The translations under genes were made by a program, and so were the position numbers. A DNA stretch of 64,000 bases from assembly GCF_013409505.1 (NCBI RefSeq), contig NZ_JACCBN010000001.1, positions 5,022,001 to 5,086,000 of the forward strand, given 5' to 3'. Under the pieces are notes generated by a model, which worked only from the letters and a program-made list of their open reading frames with translations, did no database searches and was not told the DNA's origin. The DNA comes from Actinomycetospora corticicola. GTDB lineage: Bacteria; Actinomycetota; Actinomycetes; Mycobacteriales; Pseudonocardiaceae. This document shows, piece by piece, positions 24,798-34,499 of the stretch. Each line of letters opens with the position of its first letter. Within the stretch, counting starts at the first letter, position 1.

Positions 24798-27089
24798 ATG
24801 GCCGTGGGCGTCCGGGAGGAAGTCCCGACGACGGGGAACGCCGGAGAGGTGATCGTGCTCGGCGCGGCACGCACCGCGCCGGAACGCGAGCTGATCGGCG
24901 AGTGGGCCGCGCAGCACCACCCGGGCGCCCCGGTCTGCCTGACCCCGCAGGACCTCGAGCGCGCGCTGGCCGACGCCACCCCGACGGCGGAGGTGGTGCC
25001 GATCCGCGTGACGTGGCTGCCGCCCACCCGCGCCGCGGAGTGGGCCGACGGCAGCGGCGCCCCGCCGAAGCGGCCGAAGGCGGTCGACCTGCTCGCCCTG
25101 ATCGGTCATCGTCGGCCGCCCGCCTTCTGGCAGCGCCGGCTTGCGCGCAACGCCCCGGACCGGGTGCAGGTGGTCGAGGGGGAGCCGGCGACCGTCGCGG
25201 ACCTCACCCGCCGGCACGCCGACCAGGCCGCCGAGGAGCCGCTGGAGGACTACGTCCACCGGGCGGGCGTGCTGTCCTGCGAGCGGGCCGAGCGCGCCGT
25301 GATCGGCGATCACTACACGGTGCCCCGGCTCGTGGTGGAGCAGATCGTGGCGTCCACCGCGGTGCGGGAGAAGGTGCGGGAGCTCGCCGAGAAGGAGGGC
25401 CGGGCCTTCGGCGAGGTGCTCGACGCGATGCGGGCCCGCCTCGCCGACCTCGCCGCCGTGCAGAACCCGCTCTCGATCGACGCCTTCCGGACCGCGCTCT
25501 CGCCCATGCACACGTCGGCGTGGCAGGTCGAGGTGGACGCCGAGACCGTGGAGCCGCTCCGCGCCCTCAACCGCACGGCGCCGCTGGTCTTCCTGCCCAC
25601 GCACCGCTCCTACGCCGACCCGCTCGTGCTCGGCGAGGTGCTGCGCGACCACGACCTGCCGCGCAACACCGTGCTCGGCGGCAACAACATGTCGTTCTGG
25701 CCGATCGGCCCGCTCGGCAAGCGCGCGGGCGTCGTGTTCATCCGTCGCTCGAGCGGCGACGACAAGGTCTACCGGCTCGCGCTGCGCGAGTACATCGCCC
25801 ACCTCGTGACGAAGCGGTTCAACCTCGAGTGGTACATCGAGGGCGGCCGGTCGCGGACGGGGAAGCTGCGGCGCCCCAGCATGGGTCTGCTCTCCTACCT
25901 CGTCGGCGCGCTCGACGACGGCCGCGTCCCGGACGTGCAGCTCGTCCCGACCTCGCTGGTCTACGACCGGCTCTACGAGCTCGACGCGATGGCCGCCGAG
26001 CAGGGCGGGGCGGACAAGTCGGCGGAGGGCCTCGGCTGGATGGCCCGCTACATCCGGGGCCAGGCCCGCAACGACGGCAACGCCCGCGTCCGGTTCGGGG
26101 AGCCGTTCTCGCTCGCCGAGGCGCTCGCGGAGGCCGGGGACGGCCCCAACCGGCTGGACAAGGTCGCGTTCGCGATCTGCGACGGCATCAACCGCGCGAC
26201 CCCGGCCACGCCCACCGCCCTGGTCACGTTCGCGCTGCTCGGGACGGGTGGGCGCGCGCTCACCCACGAGCAGATCCGGGTGTCCACCGAGCCGCTGCTC
26301 GACCACCTCGACGCGCTCGGCCGCCCCGGCCCGCGCGAGGGTCTGCACGACGGCGGGCTCTCCCGCACCCTCGACCGGCTGGTCACGGGGGAGGTGGTCG
26401 AGCGCTACGACGGCGGGGACGAGCCGGTCTGGTCGATCCGCGAGGGCCGCCACCGGGTCGCAGCGTTCTACCGCAACGGCGCGATCCACCACTTCGTCGA
26501 CCGGGCGATCGTCGAGATGGCCCTGTTGGCCGCCTCGCGGGCGCCCGCCGGGACCGACCCGGTCGAGGCCGCGTGGACCGACGCGCTCGCGCTGCGCGAC
26601 CTGCTCAAGTTCGAGTTCTTCTTCCCGTCCAAGCGCCGGTTCTCCGACGCGATCAGCGCCGAGACCGACCTGATCGACGTCCGGTGGCGCGAACGGGTCG
26701 CGGAGGGCGACGGGGCCGCCGACCTGCTGGCCGACGCCCGATTCCTCGTCGCCCCCCGCACGTTGCGTTCCTTCGTCGACGCCCAGTGGGTGGTGGCCAC
26801 GAAGCTCGCGGCCCTGGACCCCGCCCGGGAGGTCGACCGCAAGGCGTTCACCGCCGAGTGCCTCGGGCTGGGCCGCCAGATGCTGCGTCAGGGCCGGGTG
26901 GCCCGGCCCGACTCCGTCTCGACGGAGCTGTACGCCTCCGCGCTGGATCTGGCCGGCAACCGGGGCCTGCTGGAGGACTCGAGCCGGGAGGACCGCGCGG
27001 CCTTCCTCGCCGAGATCGACGAGGTGCGGGGCCGGCTCGTGGAGCTCGCCCGGCTCGAGGAACGACGGACCGAGGAGCTGCTGGCATGA
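24798..27089 (+). CDS. plsB: Glycerol-3-phosphate acyltransferase, PlsB-like
   Basis: 763-aa PlsB/GPAT-type enzyme, first step of glycerolipid synthesis. Block I HRSYAD (269-274) fits the catalytic H-x4-D motif, followed by block II GGNNMSFWPIGPLGK, block III EGGRSRTGKL and block IV LVPTSLVYDRLYE. The N-terminal 200 residues are helical and precede the catalytic domain, and a long C-terminal domain follows. Length matches actinobacterial PlsB. ATG 24798 lies 2 nt after the ligase stop; its own stop overlaps the plsC start (ATGA). The linkage with WS/DGAT suggests service in triacylglycerol synthesis. Confidence 0.9.
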   Translation: MAVGVREEVPTTGNAGEVIVLGAARTAPERELIGEWAAQHHPGAPVCLTPQDLERALADATPTAEVVPIRVTWLPPTRAAEWADGSGAPPKRPKAVDLLALIGHRRPPAFWQRRLARNAPDRVQVVEGEPATVADLTRRHADQAAEEPLEDYVHRAGVLSCERAERAVIGDHYTVPRLVVEQIVASTAVREKVRELAEKEGRAFGEVLDAMRARLADLAAVQNPLSIDAFRTALSPMHTSAWQVEVDAETVEPLRALNRTAPLVFLPTHRSYADPLVLGEVLRDHDLPRNTVLGGNNMSFWPIGPLGKRAGVVFIRRSSGDDKVYRLALREYIAHLVTKRFNLEWYIEGGRSRTGKLRRPSMGLLSYLVGALDDGRVPDVQLVPTSLVYDRLYELDAMAAEQGGADKSAEGLGWMARYIRGQARNDGNARVRFGEPFSLAEALAEAGDGPNRLDKVAFAICDGINRATPATPTALVTFALLGTGGRALTHEQIRVSTEPLLDHLDALGRPGPREGLHDGGLSRTLDRLVTGEVVERYDGGDEPVWSIREGRHRVAAFYRNGAIHHFVDRAIVEMALLAASRAPAGTDPVEAAWTDALALRDLLKFEFFFPSKRRFSDAISAETDLIDVRWRERVAEGDGAADLLADARFLVAPRTLRSFVDAQWVVATKLAALDPAREVDRKAFTAECLGLGRQMLRQGRVARPDSVSTELYASALDLAGNRGLLEDSSREDRAAFLAEIDEVRGRLVELARLEERRTEELLA

Positions 27090-28492
27090 CCGCCGTCGTC
27101 AGGGCCGAGAGCTCCCTGGCCGCCCGCATCGACGCCGCCCCGCCCGGCGAGACGGTCACGGCGTTCGTCGCCGTCGACGGCGGCCTGCTCGCGGGCAGCC
27201 CGCTGGCCCCGTTCGCGACGCCGGACTCGCTCTGGGGCCGCTTCGTGGCCGACGTGGTGGCCGGCGTGGCCGGACCCGCCGTCGTGACCCCGGACGACGT
27301 CGTCCGCGTGGTCCGCGCGCGCCGCGGCCGGACCGTGGACGAGGTCGCCGACGAGTGCGCCGCCACCTTCCGCGGCACCACCGCCTCGTGGCTGCACCCC
27401 GAGGTGTGGCGGCTGGCCGTCCGGCACGCGGGATGGGGGCACCGCGTGGTGCTGGTGTCGGCGGCGACCCCGCTCGACGTGGCTCCGCTGGCCGAGGCGC
27501 TGGGCGCGGACGACGTGGTGGCGACGCGGCTCTCGTACGGCGGGCCCGACGGCGACGTCGTCGCGGGGCTCGGCTCCCCGGTCTGCACCGGGCCGGACGC
27601 CGCCGCGGCCGTCGTCGGCTGGGCCGACGACCACGACGTCGACCTCGGGCAGGCGTTCGTCTACGCCCCGGCCGACGACCGGGCGCTGCTCGACCTGGCC
27701 GCGCACCCCGTCGTCGTCGGGGGGCCCGACGGCGTGCACCCGGCCCTCCCGGTCGCCCCGCGCGGCGCGGTGCCGCCGGTCGAGGCGATCGGCGGCACCG
27801 TCGGCTTCTACGGCGGCTTCCTCTCGGCGACCCTGGCGGCGATGGGCTCCGGCGCCCTGCGGCTCTCCCGCCACCACGCGATCAACCTCGCGGGGTCGCT
27901 CGGCTCCGAGCTCGCCCTCGGGATCGCGGGGGTCGACGTGGAGGTCTCCGGCGCCGAGCACCTGTGGTCGCACCGCCCCGCGGTGTTCGTGTTCAACCAC
28001 CAGAGCGCCCTGGACCCGATCGTCACCATGACGATGCTGCGGCACGACTTCACCGGCGTCGCCAAGGCGGAGGCGCGGTCCATGCCCCTGTTCGGGCAGC
28101 TGTTCGTGCTCGCCGACGTCGCGTTCGTCGAGCGCGGCAACACCCGCCAGGCCAAGGAGGCGCTGGAACCCGCCGTCGAGAAGATCCGCCGGGGGATGTC
28201 GCTGCTGATGGCGCCGGAGGGCACGCGGTCGCCCACCCCGCGGCCCGGGCGCTTCAAGAAGGGCGCCTTCCACATCGCGATGCAGGCCGGCGTGCCGATG
28301 GTGCCGATCGTCCTGGAGAACGCGGGCGAGCTGATGTGGCGCCACGACGCGACCGTCCGGCCGGGCACCGTGCGCGCGACCGTCCTGCCCCCGATCGACA
28401 CCGCCGCCTGGAGCGTCGACACTCTCGACGACCACGTGGCGCACGTGCGGGGCCTGTTCCTGGAGACGCTCGGGTTGAGGGAGAAGCAGTGA
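27086..28492 (+). CDS. plsC: HAD-like domain fused to 1-acylglycerol-3-phosphate acyltransferase (PlsC)
   Basis: 468-aa fusion. The C-terminal acyltransferase (about residues 285-450) has H-x4-D HQSALD (305-310), FVERGN and EGTR (378-381), so it should acylate lysophosphatidate. The N-terminal about 215 residues resemble a HAD-IB phosphatase, as in the mycobacterial HAD-PlsC fusions, but motif I reads FVAVDGGL: the nucleophilic first Asp of DxDGT is Ala29, with only Asp31 kept. Motif IV (YAPADD) is also changed. The phosphatase half therefore looks inactive and may be structural or regulatory. ATG overlaps the plsB stop; the stop overlaps the WS/DGAT start (GTGA). Confidence 0.88.
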   Translation: MTAVVRAESSLAARIDAAPPGETVTAFVAVDGGLLAGSPLAPFATPDSLWGRFVADVVAGVAGPAVVTPDDVVRVVRARRGRTVDEVADECAATFRGTTASWLHPEVWRLAVRHAGWGHRVVLVSAATPLDVAPLAEALGADDVVATRLSYGGPDGDVVAGLGSPVCTGPDAAAAVVGWADDHDVDLGQAFVYAPADDRALLDLAAHPVVVGGPDGVHPALPVAPRGAVPPVEAIGGTVGFYGGFLSATLAAMGSGALRLSRHHAINLAGSLGSELALGIAGVDVEVSGAEHLWSHRPAVFVFNHQSALDPIVTMTMLRHDFTGVAKAEARSMPLFGQLFVLADVAFVERGNTRQAKEALEPAVEKIRRGMSLLMAPEGTRSPTPRPGRFKKGAFHIAMQAGVPMVPIVLENAGELMWRHDATVRPGTVRATVLPPIDTAAWSVDTLDDHVAHVRGLFLETLGLREKQ

Positions 28493-29913
28493 CCGAGGCG
28501 GGGTTGTCCTGGGCGGACTCCGACGAGATGTCGGCGTTCGAGACGATGATGTGGCGGGCGGAGGCCGACCCGGCGCTGCGCTCCACGATGGTGGCGGTCG
28601 CGGACCTCGACGCCACGCCGGACTGGGCACGCCTCGTCGCCGCGCACGACTGGGCGACGCGCATGGTGCCGCGGTTCCGCAAGCGCGTCGTGGAGCCGCC
28701 GCTCGGTCTCGGGGCGCCCGTCTGGTCGCCCGACCCGGACTTCGACCTGGACCGGCACGTCCGCCGCGTGTCGGTGCCCTCGGGGCAGGGGTGGGACGGC
28801 GTCCTCGCCATCGCCGAGCACCTCGCGCTGACCCCGTTCGACCGGGAGCGCCCGCCGTGGGAGGCGGTGCTCGTGGAGGGCCTGCCCGACGGCCGGGCCG
28901 CCTACCTGCTCAAGATGCACCACGCGACCACCGACGGGCTCGGTGGCGTGCAGCTGTTCAACGGACTGCTCAACCGCTCCCGCGAGACCGACCCCGGCAA
29001 GCCCCAGCCGGAGCCGCCGGTGGAGAACGGGCCCGGCCCGTGGGCCGCGCTCGGGCGCCAGGTGCGCCACGACGCGGAGTCGCTCGCGTCCGTCCCGGTC
29101 CACATGGTGCGGGCGGCCGGTGCCGCGCTGCGCGACCCGATCGCCAAGGCCCGCGAGGCGGTGGCCTTCGGGCTCTCCGCGATCCGGGTGATCGGCGACC
29201 CGGGCGCCACCCCGTCGCCGCTGCTCGCGACCCGCGGCCCGGACTGGCGGTTCGTCTCGATGGAGCTGCCCTTCGCCCCGTTCCGGGCGGCCGCGAAGGC
29301 GGGCGGGGGCACGATCAACGACGCCTACATCGCCGCCCTGCTCGGGGCGTTCCGGCTCTACCACGAGGCGCTCGGCAGCCCGACCGACACGATCCGGATG
29401 TCCATCCCGGTCTCGCTGCGCGGCGAGGGCGACGGGGCGGGCGGGAACAGGATCGCGTCCCTGCGGCTGGCCGGCCACCTCTCCGAGAAGGACCCGGCGG
29501 CCCGCATGGCGACCATCGCGGCCGACGTCGCCGCGGGGCGCGCCGAGCCCGCCGCCGACGACATCGGGCTGGTCTCCCCACTGCTCGCCCGGTTGCCCGG
29601 CAGCGTCATGGCCGCCGTCGCCGGCGGGGTGACGAAGGGCAACGACCTGCAGGCCTCCAACGTGCCCGGCATCCGCGAGGAGGTGTTCCTGGCCGGCGCG
29701 AAGGTCGAGCGGATGTTCCCCTACGCCCCGCGGCCGGGCTGCGCCGCCATGATCACGATGCTCACCCACGGCGACACCTGCTGCCTCGGGGCGAACATCG
29801 ACCCCGCGGCCATCACCGACCGCGAGCTGTTCGGCCGCTGCCTCGTCGAGGGCTTCGTCGAGGTGCTCTCCCTCGGCCCGGACAACGCCCCGACGCCGGT
29901 GCTGCGCGGCTGA
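28489..29913 (+). CDS. Wax ester synthase / diacylglycerol acyltransferase (WS/DGAT)
   Basis: 474-aa acyltransferase of the WS/DGAT (Tgs) family, which esterifies acyl-CoA to diacylglycerol or to a long-chain alcohol. The catalytic HHxxxDG motif is HHATTDG (144-150), and the family's N-terminal WADSDEMSAFETMMW and C-terminal SNVPGI segments are present. Length is normal. GTG 28489 overlaps the plsC stop. Together with plsB and plsC it supplies all acyl-transfer steps from glycerol-3-phosphate to triacylglycerol except phosphatidate phosphatase, which is not present in active form here. Confidence 0.9.
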   Translation: MTEAGLSWADSDEMSAFETMMWRAEADPALRSTMVAVADLDATPDWARLVAAHDWATRMVPRFRKRVVEPPLGLGAPVWSPDPDFDLDRHVRRVSVPSGQGWDGVLAIAEHLALTPFDRERPPWEAVLVEGLPDGRAAYLLKMHHATTDGLGGVQLFNGLLNRSRETDPGKPQPEPPVENGPGPWAALGRQVRHDAESLASVPVHMVRAAGAALRDPIAKAREAVAFGLSAIRVIGDPGATPSPLLATRGPDWRFVSMELPFAPFRAAAKAGGGTINDAYIAALLGAFRLYHEALGSPTDTIRMSIPVSLRGEGDGAGGNRIASLRLAGHLSEKDPAARMATIAADVAAGRAEPAADDIGLVSPLLARLPGSVMAAVAGGVTKGNDLQASNVPGIREEVFLAGAKVERMFPYAPRPGCAAMITMLTHGDTCCLGANIDPAAITDRELFGRCLVEGFVEVLSLGPDNAPTPVLRG

Positions 29914-30040
29914 TCCTCCCGCAGCTCCAGGCCGGGAAACCCCTCGGATCGAAGGGGGGAGCCGCCTCCCTCCCGGGGGAGGTTCGAGTGCCCTCTCGCC
30001 CCGTGACCATGAGTGACACGACGCACCGCACGGCGAGGGT

Positions 30041-30068
30041 GCGGACCGCGACCCCGAGCGCGGTCCGC
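30041..30068. other. Perfect 10-bp stem hairpin upstream of the SCP2 gene
   Basis: gcggaccgcg (30041-30050) pairs with cgcggtccgc (30059-30068) around an 8-nt loop, 43 nt before the SCP2 start. It may terminate the acyltransferase transcript or be a 5'-leader structure. The rest of the 198-bp gap from 29914 shows G-rich runs but no clear promoter. Confidence 0.5.
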
Positions 30069-30111
30069 CCGCCGGGTGCGCCCCTCACCCCACGATGCGA
30101 GGAGTGCCCGC

Positions 30112-30513
30112 ATGGCTTTCTTCAACGACTCCGCCGAGGTCGACAAGTACATCGGTGGCGTCTTCCGCGCCGCCAACGACCACCCCGAGTCCGGCCCGAA
30201 GCTGCGGTCGTCGGGCATCTTCCTCAAGGTCTTCTACACCGACCCCGCCACCGAGATGAACATCGTGATGCACGAGCCCACGATGGAGGTGTCGCTCGGC
30301 TCCACCGACGAGAAGCCCGACATCACGCTGATGATGAAGGCCGACACCGGCGACAAGTTCTGGCGCGGCGAGTACAACCTCGCCGTCGGCCTGGCCAAGG
30401 GCGAGGTCAAGGCCAAGGGCCCGGTCAACAAGATCCTCAAGCTCGTCCCCCTCACCAAGCCGCTCTTCCCGATGTACCGGGAGCTCGTGGCCGAGAAGGA
30501 CGCCTCGGCCTGA
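30112..30513 (+). CDS. SCP2-like sterol/lipid carrier domain protein
   Basis: 133-aa soluble lipid-binding protein of the SCP2 superfamily, consisting of the single domain: N-terminal helix, beta strands (MNIVMHEPTMEVSLG, DITLMMKADTGDKFWRGEYN) and GLAKGEVKAKGPVNKIL, a typical SCP2 signature. ATG 30112 has an aggag site 7 nt upstream. It precedes the dehydrogenases and the P450 by 43 nt and may present a hydrophobic substrate to them. Such proteins often sit beside P450 or steroid-degradation genes. Confidence 0.85.
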   Translation: MAFFNDSAEVDKYIGGVFRAANDHPESGPKLRSSGIFLKVFYTDPATEMNIVMHEPTMEVSLGSTDEKPDITLMMKADTGDKFWRGEYNLAVGLAKGEVKAKGPVNKILKLVPLTKPLFPMYRELVAEKDASA

Positions 30514-30556
30514 CGCCGGGCGATCCCAGAGACGACGAGGAGGAGGACCCCCCGAC

Positions 30557-31612
30557 ATGGCGACCATGCGCGCCGTCCTGCTGCGCAAGGCCCACGACGT
30601 CCGCGTCGACGAGGTCGAGCGCCCCACCGTCACCGACCCCGGTGACGTGCTGCTCAAGGTCGAGAAGACCGCGATCTGCGGCACCGACCTGCACCCCTAC
30701 GAGGGCCGGCTGGAGCTCGAGGAGGACGTCGTCCTCGGCCACGAGTTCCTCGGCACCGTCGTCGAGGTCGGCGCCGCGGTGACGCAGTTCGAGGAGGGGG
30801 ACCGCGCGGTCGCCTCCTGCGTCGTCAGCTGCGGCGCCTGCTACAACTGCCGCCGGTCCCGGCCCGGCCAGTGCCTCGGCACCCGCATCTTCGGGCTCGG
30901 CATCGTCTTCGGGTCGCTCTCCGGCGGCCAGGCCGAGTACGTGGTCGTGCCGAACGCCGACCTCACGATGCGCAGGATCGACGACCAGGGCCGGGGCAAC
31001 GACGAGGACAAGCTCTTCGTCGGCGACATCATGGCGACCGGCTACGAGGCCGTCCGCAAGGTGATGCGCCCCGGCGACACCGTCGCGATCGTCGGCGCCG
31101 GCCCGGTCGGCCTGTGCGCCGCGATGGCCGCGAACGTCCTCGGCGCCGGCCAGGTGGCCGTGGTCGACAAGGTGGCGGCCCGCCTCAAGGAGGCCGAGGC
31201 GATCGGCGCGATCGGCGTGAACGCCTCCGAGGTCGACCCGGCCGAGGCCGTGCAGGACATCACCGAGTGGCGCGGGGCCGACGTCGTCATCGACGCGGTC
31301 GGGCACCCGTCGGCGCTGCTCTCGGCGTGCTCCCTGGTCGCCTCCGGCGGCGCGATCTCCATCCCCGGCGTCTACACCGAGGACTCGATCGAGCTGCCGT
31401 TCGGCGAGCTGTACCTCAAGGGCGTCACGATCCACCAGGGCGTCGCGAACATCATCAACTACATGGACGAGACCCTCGCGCTGATCGCCGCGGGGAAGCT
31501 CGACCCGAGCCGGTTCGTCTCGCACCGCATGCCGATGAGCGAGGCGGCCGAGGCCTACCGGATGTTCGAGGCCCGCGAGGCCACCAAGATCGTCCTGGAC
31601 CCGACCTCATGA
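30557..31612 (+). CDS. Zinc-dependent alcohol dehydrogenase (MDR family)
   Basis: 351-aa medium-chain dehydrogenase. Catalytic zinc ligands Cys41 and His62-Glu63 (CGTD, GHE) and the structural-zinc cysteines 92, 95, 98 and 106 are all present. The NAD(P) Rossmann motif is AIVGAGPVGL. An aggagga site precedes ATG 30557. The stop overlaps the aldehyde dehydrogenase start (ATGA), so alcohol to aldehyde to acid is a likely consecutive pathway. Substrate unknown; neighbours suggest a lipid or terpenoid alcohol. Confidence 0.9.
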   Translation: MATMRAVLLRKAHDVRVDEVERPTVTDPGDVLLKVEKTAICGTDLHPYEGRLELEEDVVLGHEFLGTVVEVGAAVTQFEEGDRAVASCVVSCGACYNCRRSRPGQCLGTRIFGLGIVFGSLSGGQAEYVVVPNADLTMRRIDDQGRGNDEDKLFVGDIMATGYEAVRKVMRPGDTVAIVGAGPVGLCAAMAANVLGAGQVAVVDKVAARLKEAEAIGAIGVNASEVDPAEAVQDITEWRGADVVIDAVGHPSALLSACSLVASGGAISIPGVYTEDSIELPFGELYLKGVTIHQGVANIINYMDETLALIAAGKLDPSRFVSHRMPMSEAAEAYRMFEAREATKIVLDPTS

Positions 31613-33126
31613 CGACGACCGAGCTCAAGCACTTCCCGCTGGTCATCGGCGGCGAGAAGGTCGACACCGAGACCGCGCTGGACATCGTCGACCCGTCGAC
31701 CGGCGAGGTCGTCGCCACGGCGGCCTGCGGCACAGCTGAGCACATCGACCGGGCCGTCGAGGCGGCGCAGCGGGCCTTCGAGGCCGGCGACTGGTCGCGC
31801 GCCACGCCGGCCCACCGCGCCGACGTCCTGCGCCGCATGTCCACCATCCTCGGCGAGCGCCTCGACGAGATCGTCGAGCTCGAGCTGATGGGCAACGGGG
31901 CCACGGTCCGCCAGGCCACCGGCTTCCACGTCGGCTACTGCGCGCCGCACCTGGAGTACTTCGCCGACCTCGCGGCCCGCTACGAGTTCGAGCGACCCGG
32001 TCCGCGCGCGGCGTTCCCGACGCTCGGGCAGAGCTCGGTGCGCCGCGAGCCGATCGGCGTCGTCGGCGCCATCGCGCCGTGGAACTTCCCGCTGCTGCTG
32101 TCGCTGTGGAAGTGGGCGCCCGCGCTCGCCGTCGGGAACTCGGTGGTGCTCAAGCCGGACGAGAAGACCCCGCTCTCGGCGCTCGCCCTGGCCGAGATCG
32201 GCCTCGAGGCGGGCCTGCCGCCCGGCGTCTTCAACGTCGTCCCGGGCATCGGGGCCGACGCGGGCTCGCGGCTGGCGTCGCACCCCGGCGTCGGGAAGAT
32301 CGGGTTCACCGGGTCGACCGCGATCGGCCGCGAGGTCATGCGGCTCGCCTCCGGCACCGTCAAGGCGGTCACGCTCGAGCTCGGTGGCAAGTCGCCGGCG
32401 GTCGTCCTCGACGACGCCGACCTGGAGACCACGGTCGACGGCGTGCTCTACGGCTGCATGCTCTACTCCGGCCAGGTCTGCGAGTCGATGACCCGCCTGC
32501 TGGTCCCGCGCGAGCGCGAGCAGGAGTTCGTCGACCGGCTGGTGGAGCGCGCCTCGACCATCCAGCTCGGCGACACCCGCGACTGGGAGACCGACATGGG
32601 TCCCCTGGTCAGCGCCAGGCAGCAGCAGCGCGTGCTCGAGTACATCGAGAGCGGCAAGGCGGAGGGCGCCACCGTGGCGCTCGGCGGCGGCGTCCCCGAG
32701 GGCGAGCGCTTCACGCGCGGCTTCTGGGTCGAGCCGACCATCTTCACCGGCGTCCGCAACGACATGCGGATCGCCCAGGAGGAGATCTTCGGCCCGGTGC
32801 TGTCGGTGATCGCCTACGACGACGAGGACGACGCGGTCGCGATCGCCAACGACACCGAGTACGGCCTCGCCGCCTCGGTGTGGAGCGCCGACAACTCGCG
32901 GGCGCTCGAGATCGCGGACCGCATCCAGGCCGGCTCGGTCTGGATCAACGACGCGCACCAGATCAACTGCGCGGTCCCGTTCGGCGGCTACAAGCAGAGT
33001 GGCACCGGACGCGAGCTGGGCCCGGACGCGCTCGACGCGTTCACCGAGGTCAAGGGCATCCACCTCGACCTCTCGGGCAGCCGGGACGCCCGGCCGTACG
33101 ACGTCCTGCTGAGCCACGCCGACTAG
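31609..33126 (+). CDS. NAD(P)-dependent aldehyde dehydrogenase
   Basis: 505-aa ALDH-superfamily enzyme oxidising an aldehyde to the acid. Catalytic Cys291 (SGQVCES) and general-base Glu257 (LELGGKSP) are conserved, as is the cofactor-binding FTGSTAIG. Start overlaps the alcohol dehydrogenase stop; the P450 follows after 11 nt. Length is typical. The product acid could be activated by the ligase at 23206, closing a route from alcohol to acyl-CoA; this is inference from gene order. Confidence 0.92.
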   Translation: MTTTELKHFPLVIGGEKVDTETALDIVDPSTGEVVATAACGTAEHIDRAVEAAQRAFEAGDWSRATPAHRADVLRRMSTILGERLDEIVELELMGNGATVRQATGFHVGYCAPHLEYFADLAARYEFERPGPRAAFPTLGQSSVRREPIGVVGAIAPWNFPLLLSLWKWAPALAVGNSVVLKPDEKTPLSALALAEIGLEAGLPPGVFNVVPGIGADAGSRLASHPGVGKIGFTGSTAIGREVMRLASGTVKAVTLELGGKSPAVVLDDADLETTVDGVLYGCMLYSGQVCESMTRLLVPREREQEFVDRLVERASTIQLGDTRDWETDMGPLVSARQQQRVLEYIESGKAEGATVALGGGVPEGERFTRGFWVEPTIFTGVRNDMRIAQEEIFGPVLSVIAYDDEDDAVAIANDTEYGLAASVWSADNSRALEIADRIQAGSVWINDAHQINCAVPFGGYKQSGTGRELGPDALDAFTEVKGIHLDLSGSRDARPYDVLLSHAD

Positions 33127-33137
33127 AGGGGGAAGCC

Positions 33138-34499
33138 ATGACCACCACCGAGACCGACGCCCCCGCCGAGTGGGACGCGTTCTTCGACGACGACGAGACC
33201 GAGGACGGCGTCGAGTTCATCCCCGCCTCCGGCGAGGGCAAGCCGCCGCACTCGGAGATCGACATCTCGTCCAAGGAGTTCTGGGCGCAGACCTCCGAGG
33301 AGCGGGACAAGCGGTTCTCCCAGCTCCGGGAGACCGACCCGGTGTCGTGGCAGCGCCCCGTCGAGGACGCCGTCACCCCCGACCCCGACGACCCGGGCTA
33401 CTGGGCGCTGGTCAAGCACGCCGACATCGTGAAGGTCAGCCGGGACAACGAGACCTTCATCAGCGGCCAGGGCGTGCTGTTCGACATGCTGCCGGAGATC
33501 TTCCTGCAGATGACGCAGTCCTTCCTCGCGATGGACAACCCGAAGCACGACAAGCTGCGCAAGCTCGTCGCCTCGGCGTTCACCCCGAAGCAGGTCCGCC
33601 GCCTCGAGGCCCAGATCCAGCTCGCGGCCAAGGAGATCGTCGACTCGTTCGCGTCCGACCCCTCGGGCGAGATCGACTTCCCGGAGCGGTGCGGGGAAAG
33701 ACTCCCCGAGCGGATCTTCTGCGACATGTTCGGCATCCCGGAGGACATGCGCAAGCGCACCGTCCGCGCCGCGGGTGACATCGTCGCCTGGGCCGACCCG
33801 GAGTACCTCGCCGGCCGTCCGGCGGACGAGGTGCAGGTCGAGGCCGCGGCCGCGCTGCACGAGATCGCCGAGGAGCTGATCAACGCCCGCAAGGAGAACC
33901 CCACCGAGGACCTGTTCTCCGCGCTGATGAACGCCGAGATCGACGGCGAGAAGCTCGACGACTTCGACATCGGCGCGTTCTTCGTGCTGATGTCGGTGGC
34001 CGGCACGGACACCACGAAGCACACCTCGGCGTTCACGGTCCGCGCCTTCACCCACTTCCGCGACCAGCAGGAGTGGCTGATGGAGGACTTCGACGGCCGC
34101 ATCGACGGTGCGATCGAGGAGTTCGTCCGCTACGCGTCGCCGGTGATGACCTTCCGTCGCACCGCGGTGGTCGAGACCGAGCTCGGCGGCAAGACGATCG
34201 TGCCGGGCGACAAGGTCGTCATGTTCTACCCGTCCGGGAACCAGGACACCGAGGTGTTCACCGACCCTGACCGGTTCGACCTCTCCCGGTCGCCGAACCC
34301 GCATGTGGGCTTCGGGGGCGGCGGGGTGCACTTCTGCCTCGGCAACCAGCTCGCGAAGTCGGCGCTGCGGGAGCTGTTCCGCCAGCTCCTCACCCGGCTC
34401 CCCGACTTCGAGGCGGGCGAGCCGGAGCTGCTGGGCACGAACTTCATGCGCGGCGTCAAGCGCATGCCGTTCCGGTTCACCCCGGAGACGCAGGCATGA
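33138..34499 (+). CDS. Cytochrome P450 (CYP124/125/142-like clade)
   Basis: 453-aa soluble P450. Heme-ligand loop FGGGGVHFCLG gives axial Cys400, the I-helix oxygen motif is AGTDTT (288-293), and the K-helix ExxR is EFVR. PNPHVGFGGGG and RRTAV segments resemble bacterial P450s of the CYP124/125/142 type, which oxidise the terminal carbons of sterols and methyl-branched lipids; family assignment is by eye only. A long acidic N-terminus (about 45 residues) precedes the core. ATG 33138 has a gagggggaag site. The stop overlaps the ferredoxin start, showing a dedicated redox partner. No reductase gene is adjacent. Confidence 0.87.
   Translation: MTTTETDAPAEWDAFFDDDETEDGVEFIPASGEGKPPHSEIDISSKEFWAQTSEERDKRFSQLRETDPVSWQRPVEDAVTPDPDDPGYWALVKHADIVKVSRDNETFISGQGVLFDMLPEIFLQMTQSFLAMDNPKHDKLRKLVASAFTPKQVRRLEAQIQLAAKEIVDSFASDPSGEIDFPERCGERLPERIFCDMFGIPEDMRKRTVRAAGDIVAWADPEYLAGRPADEVQVEAAAALHEIAEELINARKENPTEDLFSALMNAEIDGEKLDDFDIGAFFVLMSVAGTDTTKHTSAFTVRAFTHFRDQQEWLMEDFDGRIDGAIEEFVRYASPVMTFRRTAVVETELGGKTIVPGDKVVMFYPSGNQDTEVFTDPDRFDLSRSPNPHVGFGGGGVHFCLGNQLAKSALRELFRQLLTRLPDFEAGEPELLGTNFMRGVKRMPFRFTPETQA

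Noticed and set aside
29914-30111. Short open frame from about 30013 extending the SCP2 protein upstream
   Set aside because: The aggag site and the family start fit ATG 30112; the upstream part covers a hairpin and has no domain similarity.
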